Assembly: GCA_018287875.1 (NCBI GenBank)
Contig: JAGVVL010000013.1
Coordinates: 1,984,001 to 2,048,000, forward strand
Reading direction: 5' to 3'
Length of the DNA stretch: 64,000 nt
Source of the DNA: Nigrospora sphaerica
Taxonomy: Eukaryota; Ascomycota; Sordariomycetes; Amphisphaeriales; Apiosporaceae
Shown here one piece after another: positions 9,152-19,623 of the stretch (the first letter of the stretch is position 1; every line of letters begins with the position of its first letter). The translations under genes were made by a program, and so were the position numbers. A model generated the notes under the pieces. That model was not told where the DNA came from and made no database searches. It saw nothing but the letters and a program-made list of their open reading frames with translations.

Positions 9152-9584
9152 CTAAGGAAGCGAGCTTGAGGTCGACGCGGGGGCTGGCGGCACGCAGGAC
9201 GGACAAGCACAAATGCGGTCCACGGTGATGCTGACGTGGCACGGTGCTGGCGTCTGGGTGATTGAGGGGAGCGACAGACTCTGCTCGCCGGGTTTGCAGA
9301 ATTTCGTGGGCGGGATGCAGACGAATAAGCACGTGTTGAATCCAGGAAACCTTGTCGATACTGTGGTGCAGGTAGAGGTGCACACAGTGCTCACTGGTGC
9401 CACGGCGGCCATCGTCCTGTAGTTTTCCTTAGCCGTGCTCTGTGAAGGCGGATGGGAGGTTGTTGTCCCTTGACAAAGACCCTCGGGCCAAGACGTCGTG
9501 GAGCTGAGAAGCGCGGGAGCAACGGGGTGCATACCCTTGCAGCAGTGCAGTGGCCATGAAGGCCGGGAACATGAACATGTGCAT
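9152..9584 (-). CDS. Small secreted cysteine-rich protein (effector-like), one intron
   Basis: Exons 9535-9584 and 9152-9416 on the minus strand join in phase 2 to give 104 residues. The 118-nt intron has donor GTATGC, a branch-like GCTAAG and acceptor CTACAG. The spliced N-terminus reads MHMFMFPAFMATALLQGTMA and ends with AVA before Pro. This is a strong signal peptide that exists only after splicing, since neither exon alone encodes it. The mature part of about 80 residues has nine cysteines in the pattern VCTSTC, NTCLFVC, KFC, APC and ICACPSC, with a Pro/Ser tail. There is no recognised domain. Small size, signal peptide and Cys content fit fungal secreted effectors or antimicrobial-type proteins, but the role is unknown. 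The model is mine, from splice signals and frame; transcript data would settle it. Confidence 0.55.
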
Positions 9585-10447
9585 CTTGATGGTATCAAAC
9601 GTGGCGGAATCTGTCTGAAGACTGCTAAAATAGTTAATACATGGAAAGCGTGGCAGCCAGAGGGTACAACATCCAGTGATGGGGGAGCATCGCGTCTGGT
9701 GAAGAGCAAAAAACGACTCTTATCTCGCCGTGTCGCGTTCAGACACACCTTCGAGCTACAACACCCCCCCCCCTCGGCTTTAGGTCGACTCTGGAAAGCC
9801 TGATGCTCTCCTCCTACTTGGGTCCGGAATGGGTGGCAAAGGCCGGGCGGGAAGAGTGCGCAGAAACTCTGGTCCGGTGCCTCCCAAGCTTATGAAGCAA
9901 TGTGATGATTGCAACGGAAACCTCTGGACCACCATTGGACATGCTTATATAGTGGCTGATAACCCATGCTTGAAACGGTAGCTGAAGGCGAAGAGCAATT
10001 CAGTGTTCTCTTCCCTGCCTGTACAGAGGTGGGATCACAAGGACTCCGGCTCATTCGGACCCCCAAACCACTTGAGCTCTTCCCTGGAGACTCAGTGCAG
10101 CCACCTTCGCTCGCCGAAGACGGGGGGTTCCGCCTTCGTGAACGGCATTTCGCATTCCATGTGTACTAGGCAAATGCACGAAACCCGTCCTCGCCTGCCG
10201 TGCGGTACCAATTGGGACTCGTATCGTACCATGCTCTTCCGGGAGACGGCATACCTGGGAACTATATCTGCGAAAGCAGGCCAGTTCAAAGCTTGTTTGA
10301 TTATCACCCTTCTTTCGAGTTTATGCTAAGTTAGATGCACGCAGCGCCTGGCCATTCACTCCCAGTAACATGGGTTGAGAGAAGCAGAATATCATCGATG
10401 TCATGACTCGTGAAACGTTGGCTTTTATTGTTTAGTACGGCTCGACT
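9585..10447. other. Intergenic region
   Basis: Holds the presumed promoter of the small secreted protein (minus strand) and the 3' end of the OLA1 gene. Short frames between 9960 and 10330 show no family features. Confidence 0.4.
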
Positions 10448-11927
10448 TTAGCCCTTGGCAGCGCCTGCCTTGATGAGCAGAATGTCGCCGTCTTCTACCA
10501 CATAATCTTTGCCCTTGGTCATCATCTTGCCCTGGGCCCTGACCGTGGCTTCATCGCCCAGCTCCTTCAAGACGTCGAAGTTGTGTACGATGGCCTGGAT
10601 GAAAGTTTTCTCAAAGTCGCCGTGGATGACACCAGCAGCTTGCGGTGCCTTCGTACCATTGCGAATAGTCCACTGGCGGACCTCATCGGTACCGGTGGTG
10701 AAGAAGCTGCCGAGGTGAAGCGCCTTGCGCATCTGGATAATGATCTTGGGCAGCGCCGACTCGACGCCGATCTTCTTGCACTCCTCGAGGGCCTCCTCTT
10801 CGGTCTCGAACTGGGTGAGACGTTCCTCGAAGGAGACCGACAGGGGCAGGATAGGGTCGCCAGCAGCGTGCTCCTTAATCCACTCGGCAATCTTGCTCAG
10901 GTGCTTGTTCTTCTTGCGGATGTAGTCCTTCTCCGACAAGTTGACCAAGTAGACGACAGGCTTGGCCGAGAGCAAAAACAGGGGGTTGATAACATCGACC
11001 TGAATCACTATGTCAGCCGCAGTCCATCGCCACATGATTTGGTAGCATCAAGCTAATGGGTTTGCTGAAATCAGAGTGTGTTTCTCTTCTCAGTACGACC
11101 TCTGCGTTTGAGTTGAGGCGTTCGAAGAGCTGGGTTTGATATCAGGCACAATGGCCCTTTGTCATCATCTAGCGGGGGCGCGGAGGGGGAAACAGCCGTG
11201 GCGCCGAGAAGGGCAGCAGCCAAAGTGAAATAGTCTCACCTCCTTGGGGGACCAGTTGCCCTTGCGGACATCCTTGCCGTCCTTGAGCCAGGCGAGCACC
11301 TTCTCGATGATCTCCTGCTCCATGACGTTCTTCTTCTGCTCCAGACTCTGGCCGCCCACACGGGTCTTCTTCTTCTGGTTCTCGAGGGCCTTCTCGGTAA
11401 ACTCAATATCCTTCAGGCGGAGCTCGTTGGCAATGATGTCCAAGTCACGGACAGGGTTGACGTCACCCTCGACGTGGATAATCTCCGCGTCGTCGAAGCA
11501 GCGGACGACCTGGAAGATGGCATCGACGGCACGGATGTGCGATAGGAAAGCGTTTCCGAGACCGGCACCGGTCGAGGCGCCCTTGGTCAAACCGGCGATA
11601 TCGTAGATGGTCAGGTGGGCGGGAACCTTGGACTTGGGCTTGTACTTCTCGCACAGCCAGTCGAAGCGCTCGTCCGGCACGATGACGCGGGACTCTTCGG
11701 GCTCAATCGTGGCATAGGGGAAGTTCTGGTGGCACGGGTCAGTGCTGGGGGACCAGGATTCGGCAGGGCATTCAACATACGGCGGGGTTTCCGAGATGAC
11801 ACTTGGTGATGGCCTGGAACAGCGTCGATTTACCCACGTTGGCCAGACCAACGATACCACTCTTCAGGTTGTTGCCGGGGCGGCCCAGCAGGACCTTCTC
11901 CTCGGCGGCGGCCTTCTTGGGAGGCAT
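10448..11927 (-). CDS. OLA1: Obg-like ATPase 1 (YchF family)
   Basis: Three exons in phase 0: 11781-11927, 11240-11725 and 10448-10999, giving 394 residues, the usual family length. The P loop GLANVGKS is at residues 27-34 and the G3 motif DIAGLTKGA starts at residue 91. The G4 position reads NLSE (231-234) instead of NKxD, the hallmark of YchF proteins that prefer ATP to GTP. The C-terminal third carries the TGS domain with [10 protein letters not shown] and ends [14 protein letters not shown]. The start [11 protein letters not shown] matches the conserved eukaryotic N-terminus; an in-frame ATG 72 bases upstream is less likely. The family is cytosolic, associates with ribosomes and modulates translation and stress responses. 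Introns are 55 and 240 nt. Confidence 0.95.
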
Positions 11928-13584
11928 TTTCGGCTTTGCGCGCTTGGCGTAGGTGCGGCGAGGAGTAAGAGAGAAGACGGCGACGGTGCAGAGGGGCACG
12001 CAGGCGGTGGCAGAAAAGGCAGAACTAGCTGCAGGGGGTCGAAAGAGGCGGGGGAGAGAAGCGAAGGAGGCCGGGAAGAGGGGGGAAGACGTGGTGGCGG
12101 CGGGTCAAGGCTGAGTGGTTCAGCCTCTGGGAGAGGAACAGCAATCAACAAACACTCAATGAAGAGGTATGTTGAGGTCCGAGAGCGCGTGGTTTAGGGG
12201 GGTATCACGAAGAGAGGGAGGAAAGGTTGGACACAGCCTCGTCTCTTTCTTGCAAAAGAATGAGGAGAGCTCGGCGCGCGAAAAACTTGGAATGACAGAG
12301 GGGCACGAAGGAAAAAAAGCTTTTGCGTGTGTGTCGCCTGGGGCATTTGCAGCAGTGGGTTCGAATGGAGGGGAAAGGTGGTGGGCGCCAATCAAGGTTA
12401 GCGGATGGACCTAGCCTGACCGTACCCATGGATCCATTGGTCTTGACTTCCAAATCGCTGAGGTCCAGTGTTGGGTTCTATCTCCCCAGGCCATGTCCGC
12501 TCAGCTTCAGCGGTTGCTTGTGAGCTTGTGCTGCTCCGTGCTCGGCTCTGGCTGCCCGGCGATGGGAGACAGACCAGCTAAACTGCCCCCCACTGTGACC
12601 TCACACGAGACCCTCAGACCCCTCTCTGCTCCTCTGTGCTCCCCGTCCGCACCGCATTGTGCACATTGTGGTACAGCTGGGCGTCTTCGGGGCTGTTAGG
12701 CTGGGTAGTCTCGGTTTACCTACCTAGGTCCCATGCAACCGTGTATCATCTCCGTCGATCCCCTTCACAACAGCAACCGCAACAGAAATAGGGAACAGCA
12801 ATAGCAACAGCAATAGCAACAGAAACAACAGCAGCAGCAACAACAACATCCTCCTCCTCCTCATGATCGTTATCATCAACTTCAGGCAGCTGGACTAGGT
12901 TCTTCCAGGTCATCGGGTTGAACCGGCTAGCGGCTCGGGCCTGACCTGGGCGCTCGCTGTCTTCCCGTAGCGCTCTCGGCATCGTGGCGGCCTTCCCGTT
13001 CTGTACTGGAGCTGGCCACACATGTTACAGTCAGCTGGGGCTGACGAGAGCAAGCCATCCAATCTCCATCGCCGCCCATCACAAAGTCCCGCACCCATGG
13101 ATCATGGCGGCGTCGTCTTCGTCTCAAGTTGTGGCTGTGGCTGGACTGGTACGGGTTTGTCTGCCTGGCCGCCGTCAGTGGTTGGGGGACGCTTGTTTTG
13201 TTCGCCCCGAGTAAAGCACACCGGATACCGAAGACCCAGGCGCGTAGTAGAGATGAGACACTTGCCCTGACGGCGAAGCTGCCGTCCGTAAATGGTCTTC
13301 CTACATACCTCCGCTTGCTATCCCTCCATTCCTCACCGCCGTCCCCGGCAGCTCGCGAATACACCCGCTGCCTCACGCCCCTCTGCGCATCCTCGAGCTC
13401 TACCTGTTCCGTCCCAGGCTTTTGCTGGGCCCTGGCAATCGCCCTTCCTTCCCCGGATTTCCCAGCACCGACCTCTAGCCGCCTCCACCTTGTCTGTATC
13501 GTACCAACTGCATACGTAACTTCGACTCTTGCAGACGTGCTTGACGCTATCGCGTCCAACGTCGTCTGATATCCGTCATTCGCC
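11928..13584. promoter_or_regulatory. Divergent promoter region between OLA1 and the DeSI-like gene
   Basis: About 1.65 kb with no supported gene. It includes an imperfect CAG/CAA/TAG-type run near 12768-12855 followed by a CTC run, and a GGGGGTCG/AGAGG-rich leader in front of OLA1. Frames here are short or low-complexity. The start codons at 11927 (minus) and 13585 (plus) face away from each other. Confidence 0.45.
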
Positions 13585-14487
13585 ATGTCCTCCAAGAAGT
13601 CTAGCCGCCCCTCGGGCACACGAACATCCCGCTCCTCCTCCCATAGATCGACCCTTTCGCTCACGCGTACCGAGGTTATTATCAACGTGTACGATCTCTT
13701 ACCGGTAAGTACATGGTCAGCCACCCTGGCCTCTTGAGGCAACTGGTGCACCCGACGTCGGCTTGCCCGTCGCCCTCTCAACACACTTGGCGTCGTTGTA
13801 CTCCCTCCACCCCGCGGGCAGATGGGCTGACCCTGCCTTTAGCCCGGTCGCCTTGCCTCGGTCCTCTGGACCTTTGGCTCCTCCCTCCTCCATACGGGTG
13901 TTGTCATTAACGGGCGCGAGTACGCGTATGGCGGCCACGACAGACCCAACACCACGGGCGTGTACTGGACGGCGCCGCGCACAGTCCCGCCGGGCGGCAC
14001 GTTCAAAATGGAGATACTGCACGGCTTTACCTTCGCCCCGCAGCACGAGATCGACTCCATCATCAAATCCACCTCGGAGGAATTCCCCGGTACAGCTTAC
14101 AACCTCTTGACGAAAAACTGCAACCACTTCACCCAGAGCTTGTGCGAGCGCCTTACCGGCCAGCGGGGGCCGAACTGGCTGAACCGCGCGGCCTCGATTG
14201 GCGTTGCTCTGCCGTGCATGGTGCCCCGAGACTGGATCGAGCCGCCCGATTACGGCAATGCCGACGGCGCCCTCCTGGAAGAGGACGAGGAAGATCTGGA
14301 TGCGGACGAGGGCACCGGCTTCCTAAGCCGCGACCACAGCTACCAGCGTAGTATGCTTCACAACGATGACGACGACGATGACGACGCCTTCGGCCGGCCT
14401 GGCAAGGGCAAGAGCAAGCCGCGAGACTCAAGCGGGCGCCCACTGCCCCCGGCTGAAAGGGCCCCCCGAACTGCCAGGCCCTCGTAA
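13585..14487 (+). CDS. PPPDE/DeSI-type deubiquitinase or deSUMOylase
   Basis: Exons 13585-13704 and 13843-14487 join in phase 0 to give 254 residues. The 138-nt intron has donor GTAAGT, branch GGCTGACC and acceptor TTTAG. Splicing creates VYDLLPPGRLASVLW, the start of the PPPDE fold. The catalytic His is H57 in LLHTGVVI and the Cys is C133 in KNCNHFT; both motifs are intact. Between them lies REYAYGGH with a proline/glycine turn. The C-terminal 75 residues are acidic, with a seven-Asp run, then basic and Pro-rich, and probably disordered. Residues 1-30 are Ser/Arg-rich. Known: this thiol isopeptidase family removes ubiquitin or SUMO from substrates in cytosol or nucleus. Which modifier this one acts on cannot be told. 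Confidence 0.9.
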
Positions 14488-14935
14488 GCAACGTGGGCTA
14501 CAAGAGAGAGGAAACGACCGGTGTGGCGCTACGGGTCGAAGACCATACAGGAGGTGGCATCTTTGGGCACAGTGGGGCGTTCATACGGCGCGATTCGGGA
14601 CGGGTTTGGGATTCGACCTTCTCAGGTCGTGATTTATAACTTGCGCGATGATACCAGATGCGTTCTTTTGTCGGCATGGACCGAGTGGCATCTCTTTCGG
14701 GGAGGGTACGATGATGACGACGGGCGGCGTGTTTGGCTGGTGTCTTCCTAGGTTTCATGTTTTACAGATTCTACAGGCTGCGAGCCGTATATGGCGTACG
14801 TCACAAAGGTGTGATTATGATACAAATGACGGGCGCTCCCTTCGATCCCGCCTCTCCCGGCCCTTCCAGATCGAAAGATGGTGAAGCAGGCGAGCAGGCG
14901 CGCCAGACCAGCAACGCGCGACGGTCGGGCGGCCT
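14488..14935. other. Short convergent intergenic region
   Basis: Lies between two genes that end toward each other (DeSI-like on plus, uS11m on minus). No gene is supported. Confidence 0.45.
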
Positions 14936-15727
14936 TTAACCCAGACGTCTCGGCCTGCGGCTTCGTGTACCACCAAACTTCAAGCGAGTCGCATCGCTGA
15001 CCTTGATAATGCTACCCCGCAACAAGCGACCCTCGCTGCCCAGCAGGACCTTGGAGGCGGCCTCACGGCCTGGACCGAAGTCGCGCAGGACGACCTCCAT
15101 CTTGGTGATCTGCTTGTGCCAGTTACCCTGGTGCAGCTTGTCGACGACGAAAGCGGCCAGCTGGTAGGCAGCGTCGTAGGTGCCGCGGCGGGACTTGCGG
15201 AAGCCAAGGTTGCCGGTGGACACGGAGACGATGGCGTCGCGGTTGGGCTTGGTCACGGTGATGTGCGTATTGTGCTTGTGGGCGAAGACGTGGAAGTGGA
15301 AGGGCTCGTCGCCCCAGTTCTCCTTGGTGAAGCCGTCGTCCTCCTCCTTCAGGTCGGCCGAAGTCGGCTGGTTCTGGGCGCGGGCCATGGTGTCGAGGGC
15401 CAGGCCCATGATGCTACTGGGGGCATTGGAGGCCGAGGCCTGGGCGAACGGGTTGGCGGGCTTCGGGGGCGGCGTGTCGAGGATGGCGCGGCGCGTGGCG
15501 GGGTCGGCCGACGAGGGGGGCGAGGACATGCCGCGCTCCTTCTGGCCCGGGGTCGCCTCGAGGGTGGTGCGTTCGGGTGGCGGCTGGGGAGGGTTGGCAT
15601 CGGCGCGGCGGAGGCAAGTCTGAGTGAAGGAGCGGAAGGCATGGGCACCGGCGGCGGGGCTGGCCATGGGGAACCTCGCCATGTGCCGGGTCGTGGCCGC
15701 CAGCAGGCGAGTCGCGGGCCGGCTCAT
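14936..15727 (-). CDS. MRPS18: Mitochondrial small-subunit ribosomal protein uS11m
   Basis: Single exon, 263 residues. The N-terminal 40 residues (starting MSRPATRLLAATTRH) are Arg-rich and lack acidic residues, a mitochondrial presequence. A Pro-rich linker follows. The last 130 residues carry the uS11 fold: THITVTKPNRDAIVSVSTG, then GFRKSRRGTYDAAYQLA and a Gly/Arg-rich end with RSRRPRRLG, as in S11 proteins that hold the platform of the small subunit near the mRNA exit site. The frame stays open upstream for another 112 codons, but that part is mainly a His/Thr run made by a GT microsatellite, so the ATG at 15727 is chosen. It shares a divergent promoter with TIM44. Confidence 0.88.
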   Translation of the reverse strand: MSRPATRLLAATTRHMARFPMASPAAGAHAFRSFTQTCLRRADANPPQPPPERTTLEATPGQKERGMSSPPSSADPATRRAILDTPPPKPANPFAQASASNAPSSIMGLALDTMARAQNQPTSADLKEEDDGFTKENWGDEPFHFHVFAHKHNTHITVTKPNRDAIVSVSTGNLGFRKSRRGTYDAAYQLAAFVVDKLHQGNWHKQITKMEVVLRDFGPGREAASKVLLGSEGRLLRGSIIKVSDATRLKFGGTRSRRPRRLG

Positions 15728-16564
15728 GTCGGCGGCGGTGTGAATGTGTGCGTGTGTGTGTGCGTGTGTGTGCGCGTTTGTGTGTGTGCGTGCACCCCTC
15801 ACGGCCACGATGGGATGATACGCCTTCGCTGCCGGCTTGCAGCTTGTCGGGATCTCGAATTTTTGATGGGTGTCGGGTAGCGCGAGCCGGGGTGGGTGGT
15901 CCAATGACCGGGGGGGAGACGTCGCTGCCGATGGAGGCTCGGGATCTCTTAGGACGTAGGGATGTACACATGACTTGCACATATTTCGAGCGGACTTAGG
16001 TACTCGTATATTGACTCCCAACCTACCTACATTAAATGGCATGCTGAAATACCCCAAAATCACAATGTTCTACTAGGTACTGCCTACCTTAGGTACGGTG
16101 AGTGCTACAGGCCTCTTACCCGCTGCATCTTGCAGGTCGGAGACGGCGAAAGGCCGACTCCGGCCTTAGAAATTTTGTCCATCGTGTACGGAGTACATGA
16201 TATACTTAACCTTTGTACGGAGTACCTGGATGCGAATTCGTGTGCAGGTGGAACGGGCAGCTGTCGTCGCCGCCATCGTCATTAGGCCGCCAGCCCGTCC
16301 GCCCGCCAGAGCAGAGCAGCTGCAGCGCAAAGGCAGAGCTCGACTGCAATTGATCGCATTCTTCCTCCACCCACACGCCCCATGCGCCTGGCTCTCCGTC
16401 CCATACAGGTAAAGTGCCGCCGCTGAGGGACCGCTAGAAAAGTTGTCGCCTCGCCTGCATTTTCCGCCGCACCTCTCGAGCCTTTTCCACGCCCGCATCC
16501 TCCCCTCCCCCCAAAACCATCTGCGGGAGGCTTTTATCCCCAACTGCATACCGCCTTGCCCACC
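15728..16564. promoter_or_regulatory. Bidirectional promoter of uS11m and TIM44 with paired GTACGGAGTAC sites
   Basis: This 837-bp stretch separates two divergent mitochondrial genes. The 11-mer GTACGGAGTAC occurs at 16186-16196 and again at 16215-16225, 29 bases apart. It is a near-palindrome (GTAC-GGA-GTAC) and might bind a regulator. AGGTA/TACCT words also recur between 16000 and 16100. The regulatory role is inference. Confidence 0.45.
15739..15790. repeat. (GT)n-type microsatellite in the uS11m leader
   Basis: An imperfect run of TG dinucleotides with CG interruptions, immediately upstream of the uS11m start codon on the opposite strand. It likely lies in the 5' leader or core promoter. 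Confidence 0.85.
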
Positions 16565-18264
16565 ATGGCTGCTCTGCGGCAGGTCGTGAGGACTGTGCCT
16601 TCGGGTTCCTCCGCCGCTTTGCGGACGCCTTCGCTGGCTTCGTCCGCCTCCGGCCGATCCCCCGCCTACCGGAGGTTACTGTCCTCGAGTCTGGAGCCGT
16701 GCTCGGCCACCACGTCGTCGGCATTGTCCCGCCCGCTTGCCTCGCCCGCTCTCGCATCCCTTCGGTCTCCCTTCCTCCCCCCATCCATAGCCGCGCTCCA
16801 GGCCCGTGGCCTGCACCAGTCGGCTCGATGCCTCCAGGACCAGGCGCAAAAAGCGCCGGCCAGGCCTGACGCCAAGCCGGCAAAGCCCGAGGAGGCGTCG
16901 GAGAAGCCCAAGGACAAGCCCGACGCGAAGGCACAGTCCGAAGCCAAGGAGGAGGGCGAGAAAGAGGGCGAAAAGACGGACCAGGAGGAGCCTGGGGCTG
17001 AGGGCGAGAAGAAGGAGAAGAAGGAGGATTTGCCCCCGCCCCCGCCCCACGGTGACAAGACCCCGTGGCAGGTCTTTATGGAGACCATGCAGACCGAGTT
17101 CAAGGCGTCCAAGGAGTGGAACGAATCGACCAAGCAACCAGCCGCCGGCGCCAATGATTTCATCGAGAGCGAACGTGTCCGGAAGGCGAGAGAGGCCTAC
17201 GAGGCCACTACGGGGGCGGTCACGTCGTCGGCGGGCAAGGCCTTCAAGGCCAGCGCCAGCGCCATCGGCAAGGGCGCCACCTGGACCTGGGATACCTCGG
17301 TGATGAAGGGCGTTCGCAAGGGCGCCAACGTCACCGGCGATGCTCTTGACCGCGCCACAAAGCCCCTCCGCGAGACCGAGGCCTACAAGAATGTCAAGGA
17401 AGTCATCGACGACGGCAGCAGCTCAAGATACGGCGGCTGGGTCGAGAAGGAGGAGCGGAGGAAGGCGCGCGAGCTGAGGGAGAAGCAGGCCGCCATGCTG
17501 CACGGCAAGCCCGAGGACATGGTCGAGGACCCCAAGTGCGCCCATCCCGATCCGCCTCGAAAGGAGTTGTGCTGACCAGTCTCTGCAGTGCGGGAACCAA
17601 CGTGACCCTCCACAAGGACGCCGCTTGGAAAGAGGCGTGGAGGGACTTTCGTGACCAGAACAAGTTCGTTCAGGGCCTCTTCAACGCCAAGAACGTCTAC
17701 CAGGAGTCGGAGAACCCTCTGATCAGCACGGCTCGCAGCATCACCGATCGCATTGGCAGTTTCTTCGCCGAGAACGAGACGGCCATGGTCGTCAAGAAGT
17801 TCCGGTCCATGGATCCCACTTTCCAGATGGAACCCTTCCTCCAGGAACTCCGCGAGTACATCCTGCCCGAGGTGCTAGACGCCTACGTCAAGGGCGACAC
17901 CGAGACCCTCAAGGCCTGGCTCTCGGCCGCCCAATACTCGGTCTACGAGGCCTTGACCAAGCAGTACCTCCAGATGGGCATGAAGTCGGACGGCCGCATA
18001 CTCGACATTCGGCACGTCGACATCCTGAAGGCGCGCATGCTCGAGCCCGGAGAGATTCCCGTCTTCATCATCACGTGCCGGACCCAAGAGGTGCATGTCT
18101 ACCGCCACGCCAAGACCAACGAGCTCGCGGCCGGTATGGAAGACAAGGTGCAGCTGGTGACGTACGCCATTGGAATCACGAGGATCCCGGAGGAAGTCAG
18201 CAACCCCGAGACACGCGGCTGGCGGTTGATCGAGATGCAGAAGAGCGGCCGGGACTACATTTAA
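16565..18264 (+). CDS. TIM44: Mitochondrial import motor subunit TIM44
   Basis: Exons 16565-17535 and 17589-18264 join in phase 2 to give 548 residues. The 53-nt intron has donor GTGCGC, branch TGCTGACC and acceptor TGCAG, and restores the conserved NAGTNVTLHKDAAWKEAW. Residues 1-95 are a long Ser/Arg presequence, followed by a Lys/Glu/Pro-rich charged region (about 95-160). The N-terminal functional half with PWQVFMETMQTEFKASKEW comes next. The C-terminal Tim44 domain (about 370-545) contains NLF-like FVQGLFNAKNVYQESENP, RSMDPTFQMEPF and DIRHVDILKARMLEPGEIP. Known role: peripheral inner-membrane protein that tethers mtHsp70 to the TIM23 channel. The ATG at 16565 has the context CCCACC. Confidence 0.95.
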
Positions 18265-19623
18265 GCTGCAGCCGGCGCGCTTGACGCGAGGGCGGCGGCG
18301 AGTCCCCCTCGGTCACCCTCACCCCTTTCCCCCCCAGGTGACTGATACGAACAAGTGTTTCTAATAATGTACAGTATGAGACTATCATGTAGACAGGACG
18401 ACGGGCCTTCATCTGGAGACTGGACAAGGCTGCGGCAGCCGCAGCAGGTCTCACAACACCACTCTTGGCCTATGGCCCAATGGCATCACGGCGTTTCGAC
18501 GGGCGGAGCAAATGTACGCTCCGCTTCACGCTTGGAAATGTATTGTATGATAGACAAAATGGTGCATTCATAGCGTATGGAGGCAAAATACCAAGGCAGG
18601 CAGCTTTGAGCTGTTGGGAATTTATTTCTTGCCGTCAGTCTTGCGTCTTGCCATGGCCACCACCTCTTTTGGTCAGACCGCCCGCTGTGGCATTCGAACG
18701 CCCGGTTCGAGGCCTGGATCTCTTTTCTACCAACAAGCGACTCGAGCTGTGCCGCCAGAGACAAGCCGGCGAGCGCGGAAATGCACCAAGATCTTCATCT
18801 GCCCTCACGCGGCGAGACAAGCTTTTGATGGCGTTGCGGCGAGTTTGCTTCAATATTCATCTTGGGTGCTCATTTACGGCTCACCCTGTCTCTTGCTGCA
18901 CTCTGTAACCCGGAACATCGTGATATTCGCCAAGGACGTATGTTTGAACCTGACAAGGCACTCTTAAGTGGAGGTAGCTTGCGGGTACGTGGAATACTGA
19001 TGGGCTGATTGGGGTGTGAGGTGTGTGTACTGGCGCTACCTGCGCGTACCTGTCAATGACGATTTCGGAAAATGATAAGGGTTGACTCGGTTGTTCTGCA
19101 CCGTCGTTCAGTGTCAGTGATGGGAACAACGACTCATACCACGAGCCGCTCTTTCTCCATGCTGGCACACCATGACCAACACATGTACCCCGACAGTTGC
19201 CTCCGGATTCCGCCGCAACAAACGCTGCTGTCATACAGGCATCTATAGTTTCTGTTTCTTACAAGGAGCCAACCTCGACACCAAGGACATGCTCATGGAA
19301 GGGCACGATTGCATTTGGAGGCGATGGGTGAAGGCGCGATTTTCAGAACGCTGGTCGAGGCCTCGTCAAACGCCCAATTGCCACCTTCCATGTCGGAAAA
19401 CTCGCTGCAGCTCATTGTGTGGGCAGAAGGTAGAAGCTTGGTCAACTTGGGGGACACGGTTCAGGAGGCCGGCCCTTGACGGGTGCCATCTGATGGAGCG
19501 ACCCCATGACGGCGTGTTTGTGCGCGTGTGAGTGGGTGTGTATTCTCGAACCACATGCCATCGGACGGGTCAGGTCGATCAAGCATGAGCAGGCCAGGGT
19601 GCCCCCTCGTCCTATTCCGAGGG
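18265..19623. other. Convergent intergenic region
   Basis: About 1.36 kb between TIM44 (plus) and the acetyltransferase gene (minus). Both flanking genes end here, so it should hold 3' UTRs. I see no gene, relic or tRNA. Confidence 0.45.

Noticed and set aside
9535..9584. Alternative splicing of the small secreted gene with a 66-nt intron ending TCAAG
   Set aside because: It does not keep the frame once the donor base is counted correctly; only the CTACAG acceptor joins in frame with a normal intron length.
14936..16063. N-terminal extension of uS11m by 112 residues
   Set aside because: The extension is mostly His/Thr from a GT microsatellite and lacks a presequence; the shorter start has one.
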